Below, in pieces: positions 1 to 10,300 of a DNA stretch of 64,000 nucleotides. The stretch covers positions 124,001-188,000 of the forward strand of contig WARS01000045.1 in assembly GCA_008933995.1 (NCBI GenBank). Direction: 5' to 3'. Positions within the stretch are counted from its first letter, which is position 1. Every line of letters starts with the position of its first letter. Position numbers and translations under genes: made by a program. A model generated the notes under the pieces. The model worked only from the letters and a program-made list of their open reading frames with translations, had not been told where the DNA came from and did no database searches. The stretch comes from Datnioides undecimradiatus. Lineage: Eukaryota > Chordata > Actinopteri > Lobotiformes > Datnioididae.

Positions 1-199
1 ACGCAGACATGCACACACACACATTCAGGCAAAAGGTCGCAAACTGAACACTGAATATTGTTCTGTTTTTCCTCAATCAAATAGGCCAGAGCAATTTAAA
101 AAACTAGGACAATGTCATTTTGACAAGAGCGCAGGTTCAACACACACTTCTGAATAACACATCTCACGTTTTCTCTGATGTGTGTCTGCATACACAACA

Positions 200-201
<2 letters not shown>

Positions 202-231
<30 letters not shown>
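202..231. repeat. (AC)n microsatellite
   Basis: About 15 near-perfect AC dinucleotide units inside arid1b intron 1. Confidence 0.95.
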
Positions 232-233
<2 letters not shown>

Positions 234-1365
234 GGTGTGGCCCTGTCTTCATTTTGGTGAGTGGCCAGACAAGTGAGTGCGATGGTGGGGGTGGGCAGCG
301 GTGTAAATGAGGTGCACTCGTTTCGCTCACAACTTGCTCCTGAAGAGAGGCAGTGGGGAGGGAAATTGAATTTGAAAGAGGGGAAACTGTGCCAACAGGT
401 GACAGAGGCGTGCTCCGACCAAACGCACTCTGAAGTGAAGCGCAGTCATATCACGGGGCCAATTTGGAGGCAGTATTATGCACTACACTGCTCGCCTTTC
501 TCACACAGCCTGTCAGTGCACAGGAGAGCAGTGCTGCCGCTCCAAATATGAATTAAACATAGGGCTTTTGTAGCGTGAATATACTGCTGCTGAAATGTTG
601 ATAGAGTCGAGGAAAAAAAACAACAACACAGTAGCACATGCACTTCCTCCAAAAGTGAAAAAAATGAGAGAGAAAAATAGCATTTGCAGTATAAAATGTT
701 AAATGGAAGATTTGTTTATGTGGCTGGTTTGTTGGAATTACCTGCACTAAAAAACTGAATATAAACAGCATCGAATGACTCATTTAACTATATACTGTGA
801 CTGGTATGCTGCCTGGGTTTAACGTGTCACTGATAAATATTAGATATTCTTAATAGCCAATCTGCACATTACTGTGGGTTTCTGGTGACCATGTTATCGG
901 TGCATAATTTGATACAATCAATACCGCAGCAAACCCTCCCACGCAGAAACATTCACTTAATTTCCCCAGCATCCAACACAAATTGCCTTTGATTGAAACA
1001 ATGTAGGCTAATGAACTGCTTTTGTTTTTGCAAGAGGCAGACAGTATAAGCTATGCTCAGCCACCTTGCCCTCCAGTCGCCCAGATGTGCCATCCAGCAG
1101 TGCGAATAATTTAGTGCATCAAAAGCGACCACAGAATAATGGCTGTTCTGAAGAAACGCTGTGTTGTTTTGGGGCAGAGTTCTGAACAGGCAGCTACTCC
1201 CTCCCCTGGCTGGAGGTCTGCACGCTGTTGACACGTCAGTGTTTCAGCTCAGGATACGGGGACACCCAGGGATCAATGAGTGCAGCCTCCCCCTCCCAAA
1301 TAAAAACAAAAATTGGAAGGAGGACTACTTGAACAATTAGTAACACATTCTTCCCACCCTCAGCT

Positions 1366-1440
1366 GTTACCGCTGATGTGCCCTCAAGCAAGGCATTCAA
1401 CCCCCAGCTGCAGCAGTGGCCAACAGAAGTCAGCTTGCAG
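1366..1440 (+). repeat. Fragment resembling a dispersed teleost repeat
   Basis: The core around 1379-1412 reads like the motif 'tgccctTGAGCAAGGCA' followed by a C-run, which I remember as recurring in introns and flanks of many fish genes (SINE-like or non-autonomous element). Only about 70 bp is recognisable; neither end nor any target-site duplication is visible. This call rests on memory of the motif, not on an alignment. Confidence 0.35.
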
Positions 1441-2759
1441 GGGTTGTTGTGGAAAACAGTGTTTGTGAATATGAATATTTTAGTTTGTGCATCAACAACA
1501 CATCTGTGAGATAAATGCGCTGGACAGTTTCTCTAAATATATTACACATTTATACCAGATAGAACAAAGAAAACTAGACAACCCTCGACATTTAACAAGA
1601 AGGCCGAATTTAAGATTATAACTCTCTCTACATGAAAACACATTATCTCTTTTCTTTGTCATTTTGGGCTGACATTGCAGTGTCTGTTCAGCATGGAAAA
1701 ATTATGAGAATAATTATCAGGAGCAGCCTAAACCTTCATAAAACTTCAATTATTGCGTTGGACGGCCTCCAAGTCTGGAGTATTCCCATAAGACCTGAAT
1801 GCAGCATCACTACAGCGCCATGGCCAAGGATCCCTGCAAGAATCCTTTTTTTTGTGCAGTCTGCCCAGCGGGGCCACAGGGAGCCAATCAGATGGCAGAC
1901 TGGGTGTCAACTGTGAGCCGGGAGCACGGAGAGCTTTAAGCCAGTTTACCTCCACTATTCAAATTGTGAAAAGAGCTGCACGGGAATAAACGAGGAGCGC
2001 TCCAGCTCGATATGGAGCGCACGGAGAGGGGCAGACGGTCTTTGCACAGCCGCGGTGTGTTAGATTCTGCAGTTCAGATTAACATCAAGACACGATCCCA
2101 GTCACAGTGGGTTACAGCGTTTAAAATAACCATTAAGGCACCTATCTGTAGGATTTTTACTTTGTTCGACCAGCGCCTCGAACAACACACGTCCTCTAAG
2201 CAGGGCGTTTCGCAACGTGTCTGACACCACGTCGGCAGAGGGATGAATCTGCCCAACGTGACTGCTGCTTTTTAATCTACCATATCAAACTACAAATGGA
2301 ATAATAAAAATTACGCTACAAACTAGAACTATTTAGCTGTCATGCCACTGAGAGTCAGTGATTTAGCTGATAAATGACTGTAAATCCATTTAAATAGCCT
2401 CATAAATTAAGCTGAATTTTGACAGAATCACTGTGGGTTTTCTTGCTTTTTCCAGTCACCAAGAAACTTTGCTCGGTCTAATATTTAACACGTTTGCACA
2501 AGTCAGAATCAGCACGTATCGTGCCGGCCTTTCTGCCTAAAATCCCCCCGACAAAATATCAAACCGAGGAATTTTTGTTCAATTCACCTACAACCTTCAG
2601 CACTCTCGTTCACACATAATGGCCTTTGCCCGAGGCACATGCAGTGTATTTGTGTTCAACACACACACGCGACACATGGGAAGTATGAGAGACACAACAG
2701 CGTCGAGAAAACCAAGTTCGCCGGTGCACACGGCTGACTGAGAAGTTTCCAAAACTTAC

Positions 2760-4010
2760 CTGCGTCCTGCCGAGGCCTTGCCCTCCGTTGCCTGGACTCA
2801 TTGAATGCGGGTGGTTTCTCTGCTGCCCTCCCCAGCCGTGGGCCGTGGTGCCTCCATACTGTGGCCCCACGTCCTTCCCTAGGCCCATGCCAGCTTGCTG
2901 CTGCGCCGTGGAGCCGCCGTAATCTTGATACGCGCCGCCATAACCCCGCATCATGGGGCTGGGGGATGTCAGCAGTTGGTTGAGGGTCGGGGTGGCCCCT
3001 GAGGGATGCTGCTGCTGCTGCTGGCTTTGCCCTGGGAACCTCTGAAAGCCACCCGAAGCAGCTCCCAGGGGAGACTTGCCGTGGCTTGCTGAAGAGTTGG
3101 TGCCCATCATCATGTTCCCAGGTTGCCGGCATCCGGAGGGGCCTATCATCCCGTAGGCCCCGCCGCCGTAGCCTGCCCGGTACGCCGGGTACTGATTGTA
3201 CTGGCTGTTGTGGTACCCTGCTTCGTGGGAGTTCTCCATGCTGTTATGTGCCGAAGAGTGCGTTATCCCCATCCCGCTGCTTTGTTGCTGCTGTCCGCCA
3301 TGTTGCTCATAACAGGGCCTTGGAGTGTAATAGTTGTTATTAAACTCAGAGTTGTTACTACTTGGCCCCAAGTTAGTGTGTTCATACCTGGCACCCATCA
3401 TCCTCTCCGCGGGTTTACAGGTGAGCTCCCCCTCACCTTTTCCTGGCATGTGCTGCTGCTGTGGCTCCCCCTGGCCCCCCAACAGGTTCTCTTTTCCGCC
3501 GTGGTGTTGGTGATCCATACCTCTGTCTCCACGGGGCCCCTGGCCGTTGTTATTGACGGTGTTGTTACTTTGAATCTGTCGCTGCTGATGTGGCGCAAAT
3601 TGGCCGAATTGCGGCGGAGGCTGCTGCTGCGGCGGCGGTTGAGACTGAGGGGGATCTCCGCTCCCCACACATTTCAGCTTGTGGTTCGCGATCAAACCCG
3701 TTTCCATTGAGGAAGTGGTTGAATTAGTCGAATTAGTCGGGGCGGACGTCAGGTTATTCCCATCCTTGTCGTGGCCGTCCGGAGCGTTGTGAGTCGTGGA
3801 AGTTGAATGAACCATGTTGAGCTCGTTTCGGCGGTGATGGTCTACATTATTCAGAGTCCCATCTCCGGCACCCAGCATCGGTCCAGTACGCTGTACGGTC
3901 CCTCCTCCTCCTCCGGATTTCCCCGAATTGAGCTCCGGACCCAAACCGCTGGATAATTTCTTATTTTTGTTATTAGTTCTGGTCGGAGCCGATGCAACTT
4001 GCGCAGCCAT
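2760..4010 (-). CDS. arid1b: ARID1B, first coding exon (N-terminal 417 residues)
   Basis: ARID1B is the DNA-binding ARID subunit of the canonical BAF (SWI/SNF) chromatin-remodelling complex in the nucleus. This exon encodes only the low-complexity N-terminus; the ARID and C-terminal domains lie in later exons outside the window. The ATG at 4010 has a strong Kozak context (GACCATGG); an in-frame GTG two codons upstream is not needed. ARID1B-type landmarks in order are METGLIANHKLK (residues 102-113), a Q/P-rich stretch (about 121-135), ARYEHTNLG (about 207-215), EQHGGQQ, NSHEAGYHNSQYN, and the family signature HPSGATPTLNQLLTSPSPMM (about 335-354). The exon closes with MSPGNGGQGLGRTQ and splices in phase 0 at 2760 (GCAG|GTAAGT). 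The first residues MAAQVA are ARID1A-like, but the body matches ARID1B. The exon is rich in N, G, Q and S. Confidence 0.93.
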
Positions 4011-4012
4011 GG

Positions 4013-4024
4013 TCACTCCAACAT
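4013..4024 (-). promoter_or_regulatory. Minimal uORF (M-L-E-stop) directly before the arid1b start
   Basis: An upstream ATG at 4024 opens a three-codon frame that terminates with TGA at 4015-4013, only two bases (CC) before the arid1b ATG at 4010. Its context has G at -3. Such a close stop-start arrangement could allow termination-reinitiation or leaky scanning. It is part of the mRNA only if transcription starts above 4024, which the 5' flank suggests but does not prove. Confidence 0.5.
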
Positions 4025-4450
4025 CTCAGCGCGCAGTGACAGCAAGCCCCGACCAGCCTTGCGCACAGAAAATAACACAAGAGGGGAAGAAAAACACAAG
4101 CTGGGAGGTGAAAAATGTATTCAGTGGAAAAGCAAGCTCTGTTGTAGCGCTGGTATTGCTGTTGTGGTGGTGAAATGGTGCGTCAGTGAGGCTTCATGTT
4201 GAAAGTTTCTCTGCCAGGTTTAAACGAAACTTTTTTTTCTTCCCCCCTCCGCCTCTCCTCCATCCCGGTTCTCGGTAATATGTAGCAGCGTCTCCCGGAG
4301 CCCTTGTGGCCCAGCATGGCATGAGAGAGAGCGGGCTCTACCAGCTTATCCACCTCCAGGGCTCCGGCGCGCCTCACATGGAAAATCCGGACTGGAGTAG
4401 CGAGCCATTACGCGCGCTGCATACTGATGTTTCTGTGTTTTACGACGCTT
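4025..4450 (-). promoter_or_regulatory. arid1b: Putative 5' UTR and promoter of arid1b
   Basis: The 400 bases upstream of the arid1b start are richer in G+C and CpG than the surrounding DNA, with GCGCGC-type clusters near 4030, 4368 and 4410. No clear TATA box was seen. A CpG-type promoter is expected for a housekeeping chromatin gene. The transcription start cannot be fixed from sequence. Confidence 0.4.
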
Positions 4451-5536
4451 TCCAGGCTGATTTTAGAATTAAAAATGATTTACAGGCGTAATGGTCTTTG
4501 GAAATGACATATACTTCTCTTGTTGTTATTATAATGCCAAGATTTCCTATAATAAATGCACCCCAGGCGGCCAGGGAATGACTGCCTCCCTGTGACTCAA
4601 AAGTGCATGTTATGGGTTTTTTTTTAAGCAAACGACAACGGTGACAGATCGAGCGTTTCCAAATTACGCACGGACACAGATCCTCCTACTGAACGCGGAT
4701 CCTTCAAATAAAAAAAAAAACAAAACACACCAGCAGACGTGAAGTTTGACCGTACGAGTTTCTACGCGATTATCCAGATCTGATTTTCCCTCTTCCCACC
4801 CTCTCCGTCCCTCGGCTCAAGCCAGTTCTCTGCAGCTCTGACAGGAGTCGGACACGCAACCACAAGCTGTGAGCAATAATGTTACCATCGGAATAAGAAT
4901 GTAATCACACTTTATAGCGGCTGTAACGTTGTAATATCTGTACCACAGAGTTCATCCCCTGCGCGCTCTTATCACTTCTTTTCAGCCTGAGAAGGAGTAA
5001 TGTCCCCCTTCAACAAAGAACCATAGCAATCCTGTAATAAGAGCAAAACCATGGAAATATCACAAACTATAAGCTGTGTCATATTCTACAGGACTGTTCG
5101 ACGTGATAGCAGATAAAATTGCCACTCAGTATGATTAGGTCACTTTAAACTCACTGCAAGTCTCCATAGGAATGTAAAACGAGTATTATGAATATTAAAA
5201 GACATTCTTCATTAGGGTCTTACTTGAATAAAAGGCTACATTCTTTAATTTTCTTCTTTTGATTTACTTTGTCATAGACTAACCTGCCTGAAATGATAAT
5301 GGAATAAAAAAAAAAAGGAAATGGAAAAAAAAAAAAAATCAACCCCAGGCTGCAATGTAGGACCACACAAAACCAAAGTCTACAAGATATGCTATCCCAT
5401 CAGTGGTATTCAAACATGAATGTAAAATAGTGCTTAGTAAAGAAGCTGGGGTGTCTGTTGGGACTTGAATGAGCAGAGGGTCTGCTTTGATGAGATCAGA
5501 TGCATTTGATCAACAGAGGGAGCTGCGGATGAAAGA

Positions 5537-5583
5537 GGGGTGGAGGGGAGATGGGGGGAGACAGAGAGGAGGGAGGGGTGGGA
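5537..5583 (+). repeat. G-tract cluster with quadruplex potential
   Basis: Successive runs of four or more Gs at 5537, 5545, 5553 and 5575, with GGG at 5571 and 5580, in a purine-rich stretch on the plus strand. This fits quadruplex-forming sequence; no gene is near. Confidence 0.6.
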
Positions 5584-6814
5584 AGAGAAGGATTTTGGGA
5601 TGAGAGTTGTGCTGAGGATGGCCGTGATAATGATGGTGACTGCTGGTGGTGGTGGGATCAAATGTGACGATGCTGCTGCTGATGATGACGACAACGAAGA
5701 TGCCAGTGGTGGAGTCGATGATAACTGTAGTCATGGCGATGACCACATTTTTTCCTAACCTGTAATTGTTGCTTTAGGTCACATATTGGTGAAACAAGGA
5801 GACACCACTCACTCTGCCTTACATACTTTGAGTACAGTGGAGGATAATTCACCATGAAGCCATGTCCATGACAATGGGAAGACCCCTGCTGGAGATTCAG
5901 TGTTAGTACAAGTGGGAGCTTTAATAAAAAGTATATAAGATAGAAGCAGAAACAGACCTTGTGTTTCAGTAGCACAGAGCTGATTGGGAGGGCAGGACAG
6001 GATGCAAGTATATGTATAAATGCGGCATTCTGTGACAGTACTTGTGTAACATGGGAAAAAATCATATCACATGACAGCAAGAGGCCTAATCCCACTTTTC
6101 CAAATGGAACAAGCTCAATGGAGACAAATAAAAGCGGGTGGCATCCCTAGAAACCTTTCCCAGCCGTTTGCCTTTATGAGCCCATATGGCAGAGAATAAA
6201 AGCTATAGCTCTGTTATGGTCCAACTACAAAATCTCCATGGTGTTCACCATTCAGTATACTCAGGCCCAGCCTATAGCATCAACAGGACCAGATGGCTAT
6301 TTATCTATAGGACACCCTGAGAACACATCACATTTACATCCTCTGTGTATGTGAGAGAGGGAGAGGAAAATGTGAAGGTGACAGACAGTGACTGCTGCTG
6401 GTGTGTGTATGTATGGACAAAACTGCATCTCCTTAAATGAGCGAGAATTTCCTTGTGTCAGGGATTCATTGCTGCTTGTGTGCACCTTTCCTGATTAGCA
6501 CAAGCCTGATCCACACCCATCCTGCTCTCTGTACTTTGTGCACATGACGATTCTGGCTCCCATCAGTGTCCCAGATCAAAGCCTCAGCTCTGATCTCATC
6601 TAGAGCAACACTAAGGCTGACAGTGAGGGGACCTGGAGCATTAGCATATTCTATGATGGCGCCCGGCTTTTCAAGCCGTTGCCTCGGCTGCAGCTCTGGG
6701 TGCGCGCGCTGTGGCTTTGCAACTCTAATTTCCCTCTCTCGCTCATTAAAAAAAGCCCACTGTTCTCCTATTAATTCGCAGACACACTGATCTGTTTGAA
6801 TGGCGAGGATTGGT

Positions 6815-6833
6815 ATGTGTGTGTGTGTGTGTG
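6815..6833. repeat. (TG)n microsatellite
   Basis: About nine TG units followed by a GGA-rich stretch. Confidence 0.9.
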
Positions 6834-7158
6834 CAGGAGGAGGGAGGTGGAGGAGGGCAATGGCTCAGCGCATTTGCATTTATGTTTAATTTATAACCTT
6901 CAGGGGCCCCCTGATGCAGCAAGATTGAAACAATAACTCCAGACAAACACGGGGAAGAGAGGAGGAGGAGCCGGAGGAGGGTGGATGGAATTAAAAATAT
7001 ACAGATCTGGGATGGTATGTGCTTTGCATATGTGTGTGAGTGAGTGTGTGTGCATTGGTGAGGATGCTGTTACTGTGTGTGCACCCATGTGCATGCATCT
7101 TTGTGAGCATTCATTTGTGCATCTGCATCAAGGTGTATCTGAAACTCTTGTGCTCTCA

Positions 7159-7166
7159 CGCTCTCG

Positions 7167-7211
<45 letters not shown>

Positions 7212-7219
7212 GCACACAC
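7159..7219. repeat. Compound (CT)n(CA)n microsatellite
   Basis: A CT run switches to about 15 CA units at about 7180-7210; a second CA-rich patch lies at 7420-7462. Confidence 0.9.
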
Positions 7220-7335
7220 GCTGACAGAGAGGCAGAGGTCTCCTATCCGCGGGGGGATAACATGCCACGGCGAGTGTCTGTCAGGAAGAGAGCTGGAGTC
7301 TGTTCCGAGGGAGTCTGCAGGGATCTCCCCCTAGC

Positions 7336-7384
7336 AGCACAGCACAGAACAGCAGAGCACAGCAGACAGCAGCAGCAGCAGCAC
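7336..7384 (+). repeat. CAG-rich imperfect repeat
   Basis: Repeated CAGCA / CAGAG units ending in five tandem CAG triplets. It is not within a supportable coding frame. Confidence 0.6.
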
Positions 7385-10300
7385 AAGCCTGGCCAAGCAC
7401 AGAAAGTGGGTCAGCCCAAAACACACACAAACACACACACGCACACACAGACACACACGCTCACAGCTCAGACGGATGCAGCCCCGGTGTCACACTGTGG
7501 GTGTGTTTGATAGAAAAAGAGAGAAAGAGCATGCAGAGAGAACGAGTGCCTGCATGATGGTTTGTGTACGTGAGAGAGAGCATGGTAGTGTATTTTGCAT
7601 TAGTGATGTTTAGGGGGGCCGTGAGCTGGTGGTGCTGCGGCTGGGGAGGGGGGTGGTCTTGTTTAAGATGAAGGGTGGATGGCTAAGGAGGAGGAGAAGG
7701 GGGTGTAGCTGAGACAAAAAGCCAGCCAGCCATTGTGAGCACACCCTATGGAAGTGCATCAAATTGATCCATAGTCTTTTCATTTCAGGCTTGGGTAAAT
7801 AACAGCATTTGCATTGATCAGTCTGCAAAACCAGGCAACGATGGGCTTGGGAGCGTATGGTATGTGTGTGTCTGTGTGTGTGTGTGTGTGCTCGTGTGGC
7901 TGCTAACAAAACACATCTCTTATTCCTTTCTGCTCCTTGCGGAGTCGAGGGCCTCACCAGAGCCCTACAAACGGCTATGATGGATAAAATGTTTTCAACA
8001 ACACTTGAGAGGAGTGGATGCTATTGTGTCCGCCTGTATACTGAAACACAGAATCACAGAATTCCCAGGACGCCGCATGCTCTATTTATGTGTTATGAAA
8101 AACATGACTCAAAAGAAAACGGAAAACAGCTATGCTCTACTTTTACTGTCAGCTATCATGTGAAGTGTGAAGAGGAGGAAGAGGATGAGAGCGAGATACA
8201 GACGGGGAGAGGAGAGTAGAGGAGAGTGATTTTCTTCATCCACAGATCCTATCCTGATGGTGACAGGGGACTGGGCTCTTAGAAACAACCCCACCACCAC
8301 CCCCCATACCTCCATCCCCTCCGCCCCCTCTGATGCCTGTCACTGCTCCTCTCTTTCCCTCCCTCCCTTCCTCCCTTCTCCTGACTGGAGGAGTGTGTGA
8401 AGTGTCCCCCGAGAGGCACAGACTCAAAGACGGTATTTACAAGATCCACACTGAGCCCACTTTTAACTGCCTGTGAAGAACTTCTCCCGCCGCCTTTGAT
8501 GTGCAAACCTAATGGGGAAGAGCTCGCCGGCAGTCATTGCATATGTTAGCGAGGCAACGTGAGCTAATCCGCTAGCATTGCAAGGTAGACTTCATGCTGC
8601 TTGTAGTAAGTGAACACTTCAAATGCTGTATAGCTTTGGTGCATTGCTGCCCTCGGAAAAGTCCCCATTGGCAAATAGACGCCGACGTGGTGCGTCAACT
8701 TTTACAGCAAATTAGCGGCACTAGCAGCAAGAAATGAGAACTTTGCCGATTTCATGGTGGACTTAGCATATTCATGAGTTGATATAGGAGCCTGTTGATG
8801 GGACGTGATCATTCTGACTACAGTAAAAACGCCATACGATGTGCAAAATGTAAAACCGATGACATGATTATTTATGCAGTTAACAGTTAGTACATCAGCA
8901 GATCCTGCAACCCTTCTTTACTGGGACTGTTTTAAAGTGGAGCAATAAATCAGAGAGCTTTTTGATTCTCCTGCCACTTGACATTTCTACCCAGATGGGA
9001 TGACTAACATCAACAAAGGAGTCAGCGGAGCGAGCTCTCCCACATCGAAAAAACCCGCTGCAGCCTGCAAGTCTGTTTAAAGCAGGTTTTCTTTGTTCTG
9101 CTCTCTGGTATAAGTGGTCTTGAGGAATCAGTACTGATAAATCAGAGCAACCGGCGCCCCCTGCCTTTTGTCAACTGAAAGGTCAAAGGTCAGATGACAC
9201 ATTTGGGGACTCATTTGCTCTGTTATCCACAAACATAAACGCACAACAGACTACACACGCACAAAATAGGAGGAGGAAAAACACTGACGCCTGTCCAACT
9301 TAGTTTTATCTTTAACACAGCACAGAGAAGGAAGACTTTCATAAAAAAACAGAGGCATTTGGAACGATTTTGAATTAGGCTAATTAGGTTTGTGTTTTGT
9401 TTGTTGTTCAGGAGGCATGATCAAAGTGATATTTCACCAATTTGTGTCAGCTCCAGAGGAGAGGAGGAAGAGTTTGGAGAATGCTGCCTATTAATCTCCT
9501 CAGGTTCGGCGTGCAGTGCGTTAGGGACGGTAATCAAAACAAGAAAATTATGAATAATGAAAAGTGTTGATCAGAAATGAAACAAAACAGTAGATTTGTG
9601 CTTTATTAGTGGCTTATTAGTAACAGGATTGGACTCATTGTGTTTTTTTCCCCCCCTGTATTCCAGCTCTTTAAAGGAGGGTGCTTCAGTTTCAATGCAT
9701 GCTCAATCCTCCCTGCTCAGCCTGAGTGGAAGAGGAAAAATCAAAGGGATGTGGATGGCTTGACCCAGGAGCTCAGAGTCTGAGAGCAACTGGCTGTTTT
9801 GATCTTATCTAATATTTATGAATAACTTCCTTGATATTTCCTTCGCTCCATGAAGCCGTCCGCTTTTACAGTGTTACACAATGATGTCTTAGAGGGGCGA
9901 TGACGGAGATCAAACGGGGCCTGGGCTCAGAATACAGAGCGTGCTCTCTCTCTCCGTAGCCTGGGAGGAAACTCAGCAGCAAGCTATCTAACGCTGTGTG
10001 ATTGAAATACAAGCTCCACTAGGCTGCTGCGTGCGGTGTGATGATATTTGTATTTGTGTCTCTGTCAAAGGAATATGGGCACAGAAAGGCAAAACACTGT
10101 CACCCTTTCAGCATAAAGGCGCACGTCTGTCTTTCTGCTTGTGATTGCATCTGATGTGTCTGGGGCCACATATATATAAATATACGTGTGTGTGTGTGTT
10201 TTCTGCAATGGAGATGATTCCACAGCCTGCCTTTCCCAGAGCCACCCGCTACAGAACCATTCAAGGCTGTTTGGATCAGTAATGGCCTCAGATGCTTTTC

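Larger units (their letters stand above)
1..2759 (-). other. arid1b: arid1b intron 1 (5' part only)
   Basis: Sequence downstream, in the sense of transcription, of the arid1b exon 1 donor. The donor GT lies at 2759-2758 on the minus strand and reads GCAG|GTAAGT, close to the consensus. No reading frame here resembles ARID1B exon 2, so the next exon is beyond position 1. The stretch holds a CA microsatellite near 202-231 and a short fragment resembling a dispersed fish repeat near 1366-1440. The small open frames within it have no recognisable homology and look like chance. Confidence 0.75.

Noticed and set aside
2610..2759. Extension of the arid1b frame past position 2760
   Set aside because: The sequence after GCAG|GTAAGT is intronic read-through; the conserved protein ends at GRTQ and continues in a distant exon.
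2656..3132. Second minus-strand frame within arid1b exon 1
   Set aside because: Out-of-frame shadow of the arid1b coding sequence, rich in Arg/Ala/Pro, and crossing the splice donor at 2760.
3123..3710. 195-codon plus-strand open frame rich in hydrophobic residues
   Set aside because: It lies wholly antisense to arid1b exon 1, whose N/G/Q/S-rich codons yield a long frame on the opposite strand. No family was recognised and no splice or promoter context supports it.
7040..7510. 156-codon plus-strand frame near the CA/CT repeats
   Set aside because: Its length comes from translated microsatellites (His-Thr repeats); no conserved domain.
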